Assembly (NCBI GenBank): GCA_000179315.1
Contig: ADZZ01000160.1
Span: forward strand, 1 to 34,843
DNA from: a delta proteobacterium NaphS2
GTDB taxonomy: Bacteria; Desulfobacterota; DSM-4660; Desulfatiglandales; Desulfatiglandaceae
Direction of reading: 5' to 3'
DNA length: 34,843 bases
Shown piece by piece: positions 26,961-34,428 of the stretch. The position numbers were made by a program, and so were the translations under genes. Numbering within the stretch: the stretch's first letter is position 1; each line of letters starts with the position of its first letter. The notes beneath the pieces are model-generated. The model searched no databases. It was not told the DNA's origin and saw only the letters and a program-made list of their open reading frames with translations.

Positions 26961-27923
26961 ATGAGAAAGTTCCTCTTTGTTCTACCGTGGATCGCCGTGA
27001 CTCTGTGCGGCTTGGCCTTTGCCGCAGCACAAGTGCCACTCATCTCCAGTCCGGATGGCGACTCAGCGACGTGGAAACGCATTGAATTCCCCAACAATCG
27101 GAAGGTGGAGGAAATATGGGAGAAGTACCACTTCACGCCCGAAGCCTTTCAAGAAGGCGAGCGCACGGTGCCCCGCATCTACTTATCCGACATCCCGGCG
27201 CGCTGGGGGCAGACTGTCGCACCGAGCCTGACTGTGCGAAAGAAAAAGGTCACATTCCTTTACGGGTTGATCCCGATGGTCCTCGCTGCGGACGAGGAAG
27301 TCATGCTTGAGCGCAAGCGATTGGACCAACTAAGCGCAAAAAGAAAGGCCGGGAAGCCCTGGACCCAGGCCGAGCGGGACTGGCTCCATGCGCTGTCCGC
27401 ACGCTACGGTGTCGAGGGCAAAATTGATACGCCTGCAACACTCGATGTACTGATGATGCGCGTGGATGTAGTACCGGCGTCGCTGGTACTGGCCCAGGCA
27501 GCAGTCGAAAGCGGTTGGGGCACATCGCGTTTCGCGGCAGAAGGGAGTGCGTTGTTTGGGCAATGGACATACGACGGATCGGGAATAACGCCTAAGGGAC
27601 AGCAGACCGCAAGCAAGGGGAACCATAAGATTCGGGCGTTCGCGATGCCCAAGGATTCCATCCGTGCGTACCTGCTCAACCTCAATACGCACCAGATCTA
27701 TGCAGCGCTACGGCGGTATCGGCGGGATCTACGTAAGGAAGGTAAGCCGCTCACCGGTGACGCGCTAGCTTCAGGTTTGTTGAACTACTCGGAGCGGGGT
27801 CAGGCCTACGTGGACGATTTGCGTACGCTCATCCACCGCAACAATCTCGAGGAGGCGGACTTCGTGACGCTTCGGAACATGAAGCCGATTCTGCTGGTGC
27901 CCGTGGGTAAAGGGATCGATTAG
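26961..27923 (+). CDS. Bax-like secreted glucosaminidase
   Basis: A 320-aa protein with a signal peptide ending FAAAQ, then a Bax-type N-terminal part (FTPEAF, VPRIYLSDIPARW, KKVTFLYGLIPMVLAADEE) and a FlgJ-like glucosaminidase domain with catalytic Glu in AAVESGWGTSRFA (E183), SALFGQWTY, FAMPKDSIRAYLLNLNTH and LNYSERG. It should cleave the peptidoglycan glycan chain in the periplasm. It stands alone, with its own upstream AT-rich gap, and an attC-like fold begins 54 bp after its stop, so it might be a captured cassette. GGAG lies about 8 nt before the ATG. Confidence 0.9.
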   Translation: MRKFLFVLPWIAVTLCGLAFAAAQVPLISSPDGDSATWKRIEFPNNRKVEEIWEKYHFTPEAFQEGERTVPRIYLSDIPARWGQTVAPSLTVRKKKVTFLYGLIPMVLAADEEVMLERKRLDQLSAKRKAGKPWTQAERDWLHALSARYGVEGKIDTPATLDVLMMRVDVVPASLVLAQAAVESGWGTSRFAAEGSALFGQWTYDGSGITPKGQQTASKGNHKIRAFAMPKDSIRAYLLNLNTHQIYAALRRYRRDLRKEGKPLTGDALASGLLNYSERGQAYVDDLRTLIHRNNLEEADFVTLRNMKPILLVPVGKGID

Positions 27924-27976
27924 GCTTGACCGCTTGGATGTCTATAGGGTTTATACCCCATGCAACCCAAGTTATC

Positions 27977-28039
27977 GCCTAACGAATAAGGTTAGATTGT
28001 GAGAGCGGAGCGAACCACAATCTGAACCGTTTGTTGGAC
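27977..28039 (+). other. Candidate attC-like recombination site
   Basis: GCCTAAC (matching RYYYAAC) opens and GTTGGAC (matching GTTRRRY) closes a 63-bp imperfect inverted repeat. The inner arms GGTTAGATTGTG and CACAATCTGAACC pair completely except for one unpaired G at 28024, like the extrahelical base that sets strand choice in attC sites; the loop is 14 nt. It lies just after the glucosaminidase gene, as in an integron cassette. The outer boxes pair at only 5 of 7 positions and no integron integrase is in the window. It could also be a plain hairpin, but it has no T tract. Confidence 0.45.
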
Positions 28040-28259
28040 AAGCCCGGTTACTATATATAGAAAACAGCTTTTTTGAAAGAGGCAGCTTGATCAGGACAGA
28101 AGTGAGACAGGGATTTTCTGCTTCTGCCCATATGCTCTTTGAAATAGATTTGCCTGAAGAACAAGGCTTTCAGAAGCGGAATATGCAGTTTTTTTGCGCA
28201 TAGGTGTCCATTACCGGGGAAACCGGGCTTTTTCATAAACCGGTGATGTTGGCTCTGGG

Positions 28260-29372
28260 TTACATAACGATTTCTCCGTGTTCGCTCATGTAAGGCAGGT
28301 GGACCTGCTTCGCCGGCGGTTTTGCTATTTTTGTCAGGACAATTTTCATGGCCGCTCCGCATACCGGGCAGGTAATTGTTGGCCGTTCTTTCAATTTCTT
28401 GGCAAACATATTGAGCGGATTAACCCGGAGCACCATCTGCAAAAAACAGATGAGCTTTTTGCTGCATGGATGGAGAAAACCGTAACACCTGGCCCTTCGA
28501 AAGCCCTTGGGCAGCACATGGAGCATGAGCAGATAGAGGAAATATTCCCCGGTGACGGTCCTGCTTCTGTATTGCCCGGTTTTGGCATGGAGATACCTGA
28601 AGGTGACCATGCCGTTTTCGCATTGCAGAATATCCTGTTCCCGGATGACGCCCCGGTAGAGATATCTGCCAAGATAAATGATTGCCTTGTCGCCGTTGCC
28701 GACGTCTTTGCAGTCAACGACCCACTGTTTCGGGCAATCTTCTGGCACGCTCAGCCCGTGGTCAACAATGGCCTGGAGGATCTTTGCTCTGAAGACTTGC
28801 GCCAGAGCCTTGTGGCTGAAAAGATACCCGGAAGATTTGACCCGCCATAATGCTGTTTTTGTATTGATGCTTGCCCCCGGCATGACAACATGAATGTGGG
28901 GATGATAGTCGAGTGCTCTTGAATGGGTATGGAGTATGGTGGTAAAGCCGGCTGCTCCACCGAGTTTTTTGTCTTTTTGGGTAAATGTTTTCAGGAGATC
29001 CTGGACGCAGGCAAACATGAGGGAATAGATTGTTGCCTGATTTTTCCAGGCAAGATCCCTGAGCTGTTTGGGGAGGGTGAAGGTGATCAGATAGTATTGA
29101 GCCGGTAAGCGCTTGCTCAACTGATTCTCGATCCACTGCCGGTTTTCATGGTTCTGGCAATGGGGACAGTTCCTGTGGCCACAGGAATGTGGAATATAGA
29201 CCTGTTTTCCGCAGTTGTGATCCGTACATTTCGCCAGCATGTGCGGGCCATATTCTTGTCTGCATTGTGCCATGGTCTGCAGAGCCTTTGTATGGCTTGG
29301 CAGGACGGAATTCTCGTATCGGTCCAAAAAGCGGTCCCTGAATTCATTGATAATCGAGGAGAGCAGAATCAT
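28260..29372 (-). CDS. IS91-family transposase (HUH/Y1)
   Basis: A 370-aa rolling-circle transposase. The N-terminal zinc-binding region has CTDHNCG and [10 protein letters not shown]; the HUH metal motif is HPHIHVVM; the catalytic tyrosine region is YLGRYLYR; a second Cys pair (CPVCG) lies near the end. The length matches the family and no frame break is seen, so it may be active. I start it at the ATG at 29372, whose GGGGAGGGG site is well spaced and whose ATGA overlaps the recombinase stop; an upstream ATG at 29387 would precede that site. Confidence 0.9.
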   Translation of the reverse strand: MILLSSIINEFRDRFLDRYENSVLPSHTKALQTMAQCRQEYGPHMLAKCTDHNCGKQVYIPHSCGHRNCPHCQNHENRQWIENQLSKRLPAQYYLITFTLPKQLRDLAWKNQATIYSLMFACVQDLLKTFTQKDKKLGGAAGFTTILHTHSRALDYHPHIHVVMPGASINTKTALWRVKSSGYLFSHKALAQVFRAKILQAIVDHGLSVPEDCPKQWVVDCKDVGNGDKAIIYLGRYLYRGVIREQDILQCENGMVTFRYLHAKTGQYRSRTVTGEYFLYLLMLHVLPKGFRRARCYGFLHPCSKKLICFLQMVLRVNPLNMFAKKLKERPTITCPVCGAAMKIVLTKIAKPPAKQVHLPYMSEHGEIVM

Positions 29373-30281
29373 TTGACCCCTCCCCATGTTATATCAAAGG
29401 TGTTGGCCAGCGTATTGACGGCCTGGCTGGCATTGTTTCCGGTATTGGAAGTCAGATGGGTGTATCTGGTGGTGGTCAGGACACTGACATGGCCCAGGAT
29501 CTGTTGTAATTCAATGAGATCAACGCCTGCTTCCAGCATATGCGTTGCATAGCTGTGCCGCAGGGAATGGCATGAAATTTTTTTTTATGCCGAGTTGTCT
29601 GACAACGGCTTTCATGGCGGTCTGGATGCCGCCTCTGTCCAGTGGCTGCTGAACCAGGTGGGCATTATTCAGACCTCTTTTCCGGCTTGGAAAAAGGAAA
29701 TGGGGATGTTTGTGAACCTGCCAGAAATTTCTCAGCACGCGCAGAGTATTTTCAGGCAGCGGCACCAGCCGGTCTTTGTTGCCCTTGGCGTCGCGAATAT
29801 GAACTCGCATATTGACGGAGTCGATATCACCGACAGTCAGCCTGATTCCTTCGCCAAGGCGCAGCCCCATGCTGTAGGTGGTAAAGAAAAAGACTTTGTA
29901 GCTCAACTTGTTGGTTTCGGCGAACAGCCGGTTGAGCTGCTCAATGGATAGAATATCCGGGATCCTGGATGTTCTTGGCGGTTTGATTAAGGGGATGTCT
30001 TCCCAGGTTTTGTTCAGTACCCTGGCGTAAAAGAACTTCAGACCATACAGATCGAGCTTGACCGTACTCCAGGAATGGCATTCCAGAAGCTCATTAAAAT
30101 AGTCAAGCAACTGGTCGGATGTAAGATTGACGATCCTGCAATCGAAATAGTTTCCGATTCGCCTGATCGCCCTTGAGTACGCCTCAATGGTTTTTGGCCG
30201 TAATCCATTGAGTTTCAGGTATTTCTGGTGCTTCCGGTAATACTTGTTGAATTGCGAATTTTTTGGCATGGTGGTATCCAT
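29369..30281 (-). CDS. Tyrosine recombinase of the IS91 element, split at an A9 run
   Basis: The first frame encodes the core-binding domain and the first catalytic residues (GLRLGE with Arg, KGNKDRLVP with Lys) but ends after GIKKN with a short unrelated tail at 29520. The rest of the active site ([31 protein letters not shown] with the nucleophilic Tyr) continues in another frame to a TGA at 29369 that overlaps the transposase ATG. The switch is at nine A (T9 at 29578-29586 on the plus strand); reading eight A gives one 303-aa enzyme with all six catalytic residues. Either transcriptional slippage makes some full-length product or the gene is inactivated. The start has AAGGAGG, inside an inverted repeat. 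Confidence 0.82.
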
Positions 30282-30370
30282 TGTAATCTCCTCCTTGTAA
30301 TGATTGAAATGAAAGGCAAATGCGCCTTCCTTGATGATTTCTTTTTATTACAAAGTTGGAGGAGATTACA
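30282..30370 (-). promoter_or_regulatory. Inverted repeat that can mask the recombinase ribosome site
   Basis: The arms are TGTAATCTCCTCC (30282-30294) and GGAGGAGATTACA (30358-30370), perfect over 13 bp. They extend inward with TTGTAAT/ATTACAA after a 4-nt bulge, leaving about 45 nt as loop. In the minus-strand transcript the distal arm supplies CUCCUCC and the proximal arm holds the AAGGAGG site next to the start codon, so folding would block initiation. It could also be a recombinase binding site. Confidence 0.6.
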
Positions 30371-30508
30371 GCAGGTTAATCTGGGAGAAAAAAAATCGCT
30401 GGAATTGTCTGCCGCGTAGCGGCTTCGTCCAACCAGTGCTTCGGGCGGGACTTCTTAACAGGGACGCCGGTGTGGTCATCTTGCGACACCTGCATTCGAA
30501 TTATGGAT

Positions 30509-30610
30509 TCAGTTCAGAAACTGCATATTGAACCCTGAGAAGATCTGCCATTCCGGCTCCCCCGAGGCCATCGTCAAGAACGGAATATTGGGGTTCCACA
30601 AAGATCTTAT
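30509..30610 (-). pseudogene. 3' stub of a second copy of the small beta-barrel gene
   Basis: The last codons read PEWQIFSGFNMQFLN, almost identical to the end of the beta-barrel gene at 17832-18632 ([15 protein letters not shown]). The preceding KIFVEPQYSVLDDGLG matches [14 protein letters not shown] of that protein but is in another frame; removing one base from the G5 run (CCCCC at 30559-30563, plus strand) joins them. Nothing of the upstream 230 codons remains. It is a non-functional fragment next to the IS91 end. Confidence 0.8.
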
Positions 30611-30625
30611 ATGATAATGAAGGCT

Positions 30626-30653
30626 TGGATTCCGGGTCAAGCCCGGCATGACC
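30626..30653. repeat. Short palindromic dispersed-type repeat
   Basis: TTGGATTCCGGGTCAAGCCC and the bases after it form a CCGGG/CCCGG hairpin. The unit resembles the widespread 'ggattccgggtcaagcccgg' repeats of many proteobacterial genomes. One copy is seen in the window, and no gene is visible between it and the porin. Confidence 0.5.
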
Positions 30654-30837
30654 TCGTTGCACATACCGAAACAAAATAAGTACCTGAAGTTTAGGGAAAA
30701 TGCGGGCCTTCGGCCAAGCCCATCCGGGACCGGCATAGCCTGTCCCACATGACCACGCCCATAGGACGTGGGTTTCTACAACGACCTAAAATACACACGT
30801 TTGAAACATCGTTTTTTACTTCAACTTAAAATTGTCT

Positions 30838-32199
30838 ATGAAAACACCTACTAAATGGGGGGCCATTGCCGCCTGTCTCGCCCTTTGCATCCTTTGTGTG
30901 TGGCCGGCTCTCTCTTTAGGCGAAGAAAAAGGGGGGCCCGATAAAACCGAAGATTCTATCTGGCTTCCTTCCCTGGAACTTACCCCTTCGGATCAAGATA
31001 GCAACAGCGGCTATCTACCGATTATAGACCGTGATATCCATTTCAAATGGGGCATGGCGGATTTGCGGCTTTCCAAAAGGGATGCCCTGGAAGTCAGTAT
31101 TGAAAAAGCCGGCTTCTATTTGCGTGTGGGCGGTAGAATTCTGGTGGATTGGGCACACTACTTCGAAGAAAAAAATAACATGGGAAATCGGGACATCGGT
31201 CTTAGAACCCTCATGATCGAAGGAAATGGTCGGTTCAGCAGCAATTGGACATTTCGTCTAAGCGTGGGAGGATTGACTGAAGGCGGCCGTTTCAATGGCA
31301 GCGGGGCCTTTCTGGACGATGCCTATGTTTCCTACAACGGGATCGAGAGAACCTCTATAATTTTCGGGCAGCAAATGGAGCCTTTCAGTCTGGAGGAAAT
31401 GAACAGCGGACTGGCCATAACATTCATGGAAAGAGCACTGCCAAACGCCCTTGTTCCGGGAAGTACCGTCGGTTTGAGCGCACACACTTACGGAAATTCC
31501 TGGTCCACTCAGGTGGGCCTTTTTTCGGAGGATCTGGCCACCCAGAAGGACCAGGGCAATCTGGGGACGGGTTTCAATTGCCGTGCAGTCTACAACCCTC
31601 TACTTTCGGAAAAGGAAGTTTACCATGTCGGTGGCTCCTTTTCTTTTCGAAAGATTACAGGCGGTGACACGGTTTACTTTCGTTACCGGCCCGAATCAGG
31701 ACTCACAAACGTCCGCTACGTGGACACCGGGGATATCCCTGGAATTCAAACCATCGGTCGGTTGGGCATTGAAGGCGCCACAGTTCTGGGACCACTCTCT
31801 TTTCAAGCTGAATACATTGGGGCATTTGTTGATCGAGAAGACGGCCTTGAGAACCTCAAATTCCATGGCTGGTACGCATTTGTGAGTTGGTTTCCCACCG
31901 GGGAAACCCGAAGGTATTTGCCCCAAAAAGGCACCTTTGGTTACCCTCAAATCGAATCCGAATATGGGGCCGTCGAGTTGGCTGCTCGGTACAGCGCCAT
32001 TGATCTTACATCCGCATCTGTCAGGGGTGGAAAGGAACAGAACGTAGCCTTTGGGGCCAACTGGTATATTACCCCCAGAATTCGCTTGATGGCCAATTGT
32101 ATCTTCGTTTTTGCGGGAGAAGATGCAAACGGCAACGGCACCCTTATCGGAGATGACCGACCTCGTATCCTGCAAGTGCGGTTTCAGATGCAGTTTTAG
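30838..32199 (+). CDS. OprO/OprP-like outer-membrane porin
   Basis: A 453-aa protein with a signal peptide ending LSLGE, then the phosphate-selective-porin pattern: FKWGMADLRLSK, FYLRVGGRILVDWAHY, IEGNGRFSSNWTFRLSVGG, FLDDAYVSYNG, IIFGQQMEPFSLEEMNS, and WFPTGETRRY. It ends RILQVRFQMQF, a classical C-terminal Phe sorting signal. It forms an anion-preferring channel in the outer membrane in known relatives; whether this one carries phosphate, sulfate or an organic sulfate is not shown. The ATG at 30838 is preferred to the TTG at 30832. No ribosome site is obvious. It is flanked on both sides by stubs of duplicated genes. Confidence 0.85.
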   Translation: MKTPTKWGAIAACLALCILCVWPALSLGEEKGGPDKTEDSIWLPSLELTPSDQDSNSGYLPIIDRDIHFKWGMADLRLSKRDALEVSIEKAGFYLRVGGRILVDWAHYFEEKNNMGNRDIGLRTLMIEGNGRFSSNWTFRLSVGGLTEGGRFNGSGAFLDDAYVSYNGIERTSIIFGQQMEPFSLEEMNSGLAITFMERALPNALVPGSTVGLSAHTYGNSWSTQVGLFSEDLATQKDQGNLGTGFNCRAVYNPLLSEKEVYHVGGSFSFRKITGGDTVYFRYRPESGLTNVRYVDTGDIPGIQTIGRLGIEGATVLGPLSFQAEYIGAFVDREDGLENLKFHGWYAFVSWFPTGETRRYLPQKGTFGYPQIESEYGAVELAARYSAIDLTSASVRGGKEQNVAFGANWYITPRIRLMANCIFVFAGEDANGNGTLIGDDRPRILQVRFQMQF

Positions 32200-32316
32200 C
32201 GAGGCTATGATTCAGTTGATAGACGGGTCTTTTGCTGTGGCATCTCCATTATCTTGAATCGGATTCCAACGAAAATGACATAATTTTAAGCTGTTATGCA
32301 ATTACTTAACCGGAAG

Positions 32317-32384
32317 TCAGTGCGTTATTTTCAGATTCCTGGATAGGAACCGATAGCCGAAGAGGACTAAAAAGAAAAAAACAA
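32317..32384 (-). pseudogene. 3' stub of a second copy of the coiled-coil membrane protein gene
   Basis: The fragment encodes VFFFLVLFGYRFLSRNL-like residues and then stops (TGA at 32317-32319), matching the C-terminal membrane helix of the 446-aa protein at 4843-6183. Forty bases (32345-32384) are identical to 4883-4922. Identity ends abruptly at 32385, where the IS1595-type sequence starts. Confidence 0.85.
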
Positions 32385-32408
32385 GGCTCATACGACGTTT
32401 CCGCGTGC

Positions 32409-32789
32409 TCATGCGTGGGCTGCAAAAAGGACATTGATCAATGACGGCAGCAATGCTTTTCCTCTCCGGCGTACGTTATGGACAAACTCAAAAAAACTCA
32501 GATAAAGTGGTAAGTTTTCTTGAGACACGCCGCGATGTGGTCGCAGCCAAGATCGTAGAAGCGACCAAAAGCCCTCAATTGTATTGACATGAACTTCACA
32601 GAAGCCATCGCCGTCTTCATCTCTGGCATATTCTCCCTTACCATGACAAACAGTCTTATGGGTATAGCCCCAGTCAGTGAGATGATTGTAAATGCTGTAC
32701 TCATCTGTATTCACCAAGGTTCCTGGTGTTATAACAGACCGCAAAATCGGTTCGATGGTTTTTTGTTTAACGTCTGGAAAGCTTGGCCG
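32409..32789 (-). pseudogene. IS1595-family (ISXO2-like) transposase, C-terminal half
   Basis: The open frame keeps the second Asp and the Glu of the DDE triad (VNTDEYSIYN; VHVNTIEGFWSLLR) and the closing PHRGVSQENLPLYLSFFEFVHN typical of this family. The N-terminal half with the zinc ribbon and first Asp is absent; the frame meets a stop at 32790 and no match continues upstream. It is therefore a remnant. The element's outer end is probably at 32385. The 211 bp from 32790 to 33000 contain nothing I recognise. Confidence 0.8.
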
Positions 32790-33000
32790 CTAACGAAAAC
32801 AGAACCAGTTCTGCTAATCGTAACGGAACCGGTGATTGCGCGTTGTTCTGTTGCTTCTGCAGAATAAACTGGAATGTGAGAGGCGGTGTTTTTTGAGAAG
32901 AGGTCTTGAAAAGGGTTTTTTTCTTATAGGTTTACAGATAATTGAAAGCCATGTGGCATCATGAGGTTTGAGAGGGTTTAGATCGGCTTAGAAAAATGGA

Positions 33001-33732
33001 TTAGCCGGCATCTGTTTTTCTGAGAGAAGGCCCATCGATATGAACATTGATGCACCGATGGTTGAGGCGATCCAGCAGAGCATCGACCATGTCCTTTGGT
33101 TCAAGGAGGGAATACCATTGTTCAGGCTGGAGATTGGTCGTAATAATGGTGGGCCGCCCGGCTTCATATCGCTCTTTCATGAGTTTGAAAAAGGCGTTCA
33201 TTTGCTCCTTTTTCAGGGTCAGGTATCCCAGTTCATCGAGCAACAGCAGATCATATCGGCACATGGCATTGAGTAGTTTGGGGGTGGATCGATCGGCGAG
33301 AGAGGCATAGAGTTGATCCAGCAAATCCTGAACATTATAAAAACGCCCCCGGTACCCGGCAATAATGGCTTGACGGAGTATGCCGACGGCCAGGCCTGTT
33401 TTCCCTACGCCGGTCTTTCCGTGAAATACGATGTTTTCTCTTCGATTGATGAAATCAAGGCCGGACAAAGTCATCATCCGGCTTTTCCGGACTCCGGGCT
33501 GAAGATCAAACGGAAAGGAGTTGAGGGTCCAGTCCCATGGGAGCCGTGCAATCTGAAGCCGATAAGTCATGCTCCGCTCCTGCCGGAAACGTAATTCCTC
33601 AGCCAGGAGGTTGTATATGACCTCGTAAACGGAAAGCCCGTTCTTTTCGGCCAAAGCCAACTGCTCATCGAAGGTCTTCACCATGCCTTTAAACTTCAAG
33701 TCAATGAGTAATTGCTCAATTTTCTTTTTCAT
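33001..33732 (-). CDS. istB: IS21-family ATPase IstB
   Basis: A 243-aa AAA+ helper protein with Walker A GKTGVGKTGLA, Walker B LLLLDELGYL, sensor ITTNL, and the N-terminal KFKGMVKTFDEQL typical of IstB. It assists IstA in target choice and strand transfer. Length and motifs look intact. Its ATG overlaps the stop of an IstA fragment (ATGA at 33729-33732), the usual istAB arrangement. With IstA truncated it could only work with a partner supplied in trans. No clear terminal repeat was seen downstream, towards 32900. Confidence 0.93.
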   Translation of the reverse strand: MKKKIEQLLIDLKFKGMVKTFDEQLALAEKNGLSVYEVIYNLLAEELRFRQERSMTYRLQIARLPWDWTLNSFPFDLQPGVRKSRMMTLSGLDFINRRENIVFHGKTGVGKTGLAVGILRQAIIAGYRGRFYNVQDLLDQLYASLADRSTPKLLNAMCRYDLLLLDELGYLTLKKEQMNAFFKLMKERYEAGRPTIITTNLQPEQWYSLLEPKDMVDALLDRLNHRCINVHIDGPSLRKTDAG

Positions 33733-34060
33733 GACAGATCAAAAAAGTCACCCGCGGTATAATCGAGGATGATGTTTTCCAGACGGGACAGATCAAAAAG
33801 TCGATACTTAAGGGCCTGTCTTACGGCTTTGAGAAAAGGCTCACCGGGATAAGTCCGTTGCAGATGCAGCAGACGGCGTAACTTGACCACGCCACGACCA
33901 TGGCTTCTTTTCTTCAGTTCGGCCACATACGCATCCAGAACGGCATCATTTCCCACCAACAGCTGTTCTTCTTTTGAAGGGACCCGGGCATCCTTTTTTC
34001 TTCGAATCGGAACATGATGTCCCGGCACAGTTGTTCGCGTATCACGTTTATCCAGAACCC
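33729..34060 (-). pseudogene. istA: 3' remnant of IS21 transposase IstA
   Basis: About 110 codons of the C-terminal domain remain: RVLDKRDTRTTVPGHHVP, then LKKRSHGRGVVKLRRLL, LQRTYPGEPFLKAV and a final LENIILDYTAGDFFDL. The catalytic DDE core is gone. Upstream of about 34060 the sequence becomes the terminal-repeat region of an oppositely oriented IS21-type element, which appears to have cut the gene. Confidence 0.82.
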
Positions 34061-34071
34061 TGATGGCCACC

Positions 34072-34428
34072 CAAAATCCCCCACTTGTGGCCACCTCAAA
34101 ATCCCCCACCCAGCCAGTCTGATTTTCCAGTAGAGATTGCTGAAAAAGGCGACAGAACGTAACTACTCCCATTTGTGAAATCCACGAATGGGGGAAGGAA
34201 GGATGAACGTTTTGAAGCCGAATTTGAAAGCAACAGTCATAACATTACTGGAAAAGGGACTCAGTCAACGCGAGATCAACCGGAAGACCGGGATCAACCG
34301 AAAAACCATCCGGAGATATGCTCAGCTGCATCATCGGGCAATTTTTGAAGAAACTGAGTCTTCAATCTACCCCACTTTAGAAGGGGTGGACACCGGGTCT
34401 TCGGTTCTTCCTGTTCAAAATCCCCCAC
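34072..34428 (+). repeat. Three copies of a CAAAATCCCCCAC motif
   Basis: The 13-bp motif is at 34072-34084, 34097-34109 (25 bp apart) and 34416-34428. The first two form the terminal repeats of the IS21-type element. The third lies inside the istA reading frame, where it encodes QNPPP. Confidence 0.7.

Larger units (their letters stand above)
28041..30420 (-). mobile_element. IS91-family element with tyrosine recombinase
   Basis: It carries a tyrosine recombinase gene followed by an overlapping Y1/HUH transposase gene, flanked by non-coding ends. The right flank has a GCCGC/GCGGC hairpin near 30405-30420. The left flank reads into CTTG (minus strand, near 28040), a tetranucleotide used by IS91-type elements as target. 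Exact ends are estimates. The 210 bp beyond the transposase stop hold no supported gene. Confidence 0.65.

Noticed and set aside
27977-28039. The stem as an ordinary intrinsic terminator for the glucosaminidase gene
   Set aside because: No T run follows on either strand, and the terminal boxes fit a recombination site better; kept only as an alternative.
28051-28362. 103-codon minus-strand frame at the IS91 3' end
   Set aside because: Overlaps the transposase end in another frame and has no start signal; treated as the element's non-coding terminal region, although a remnant cannot be excluded.
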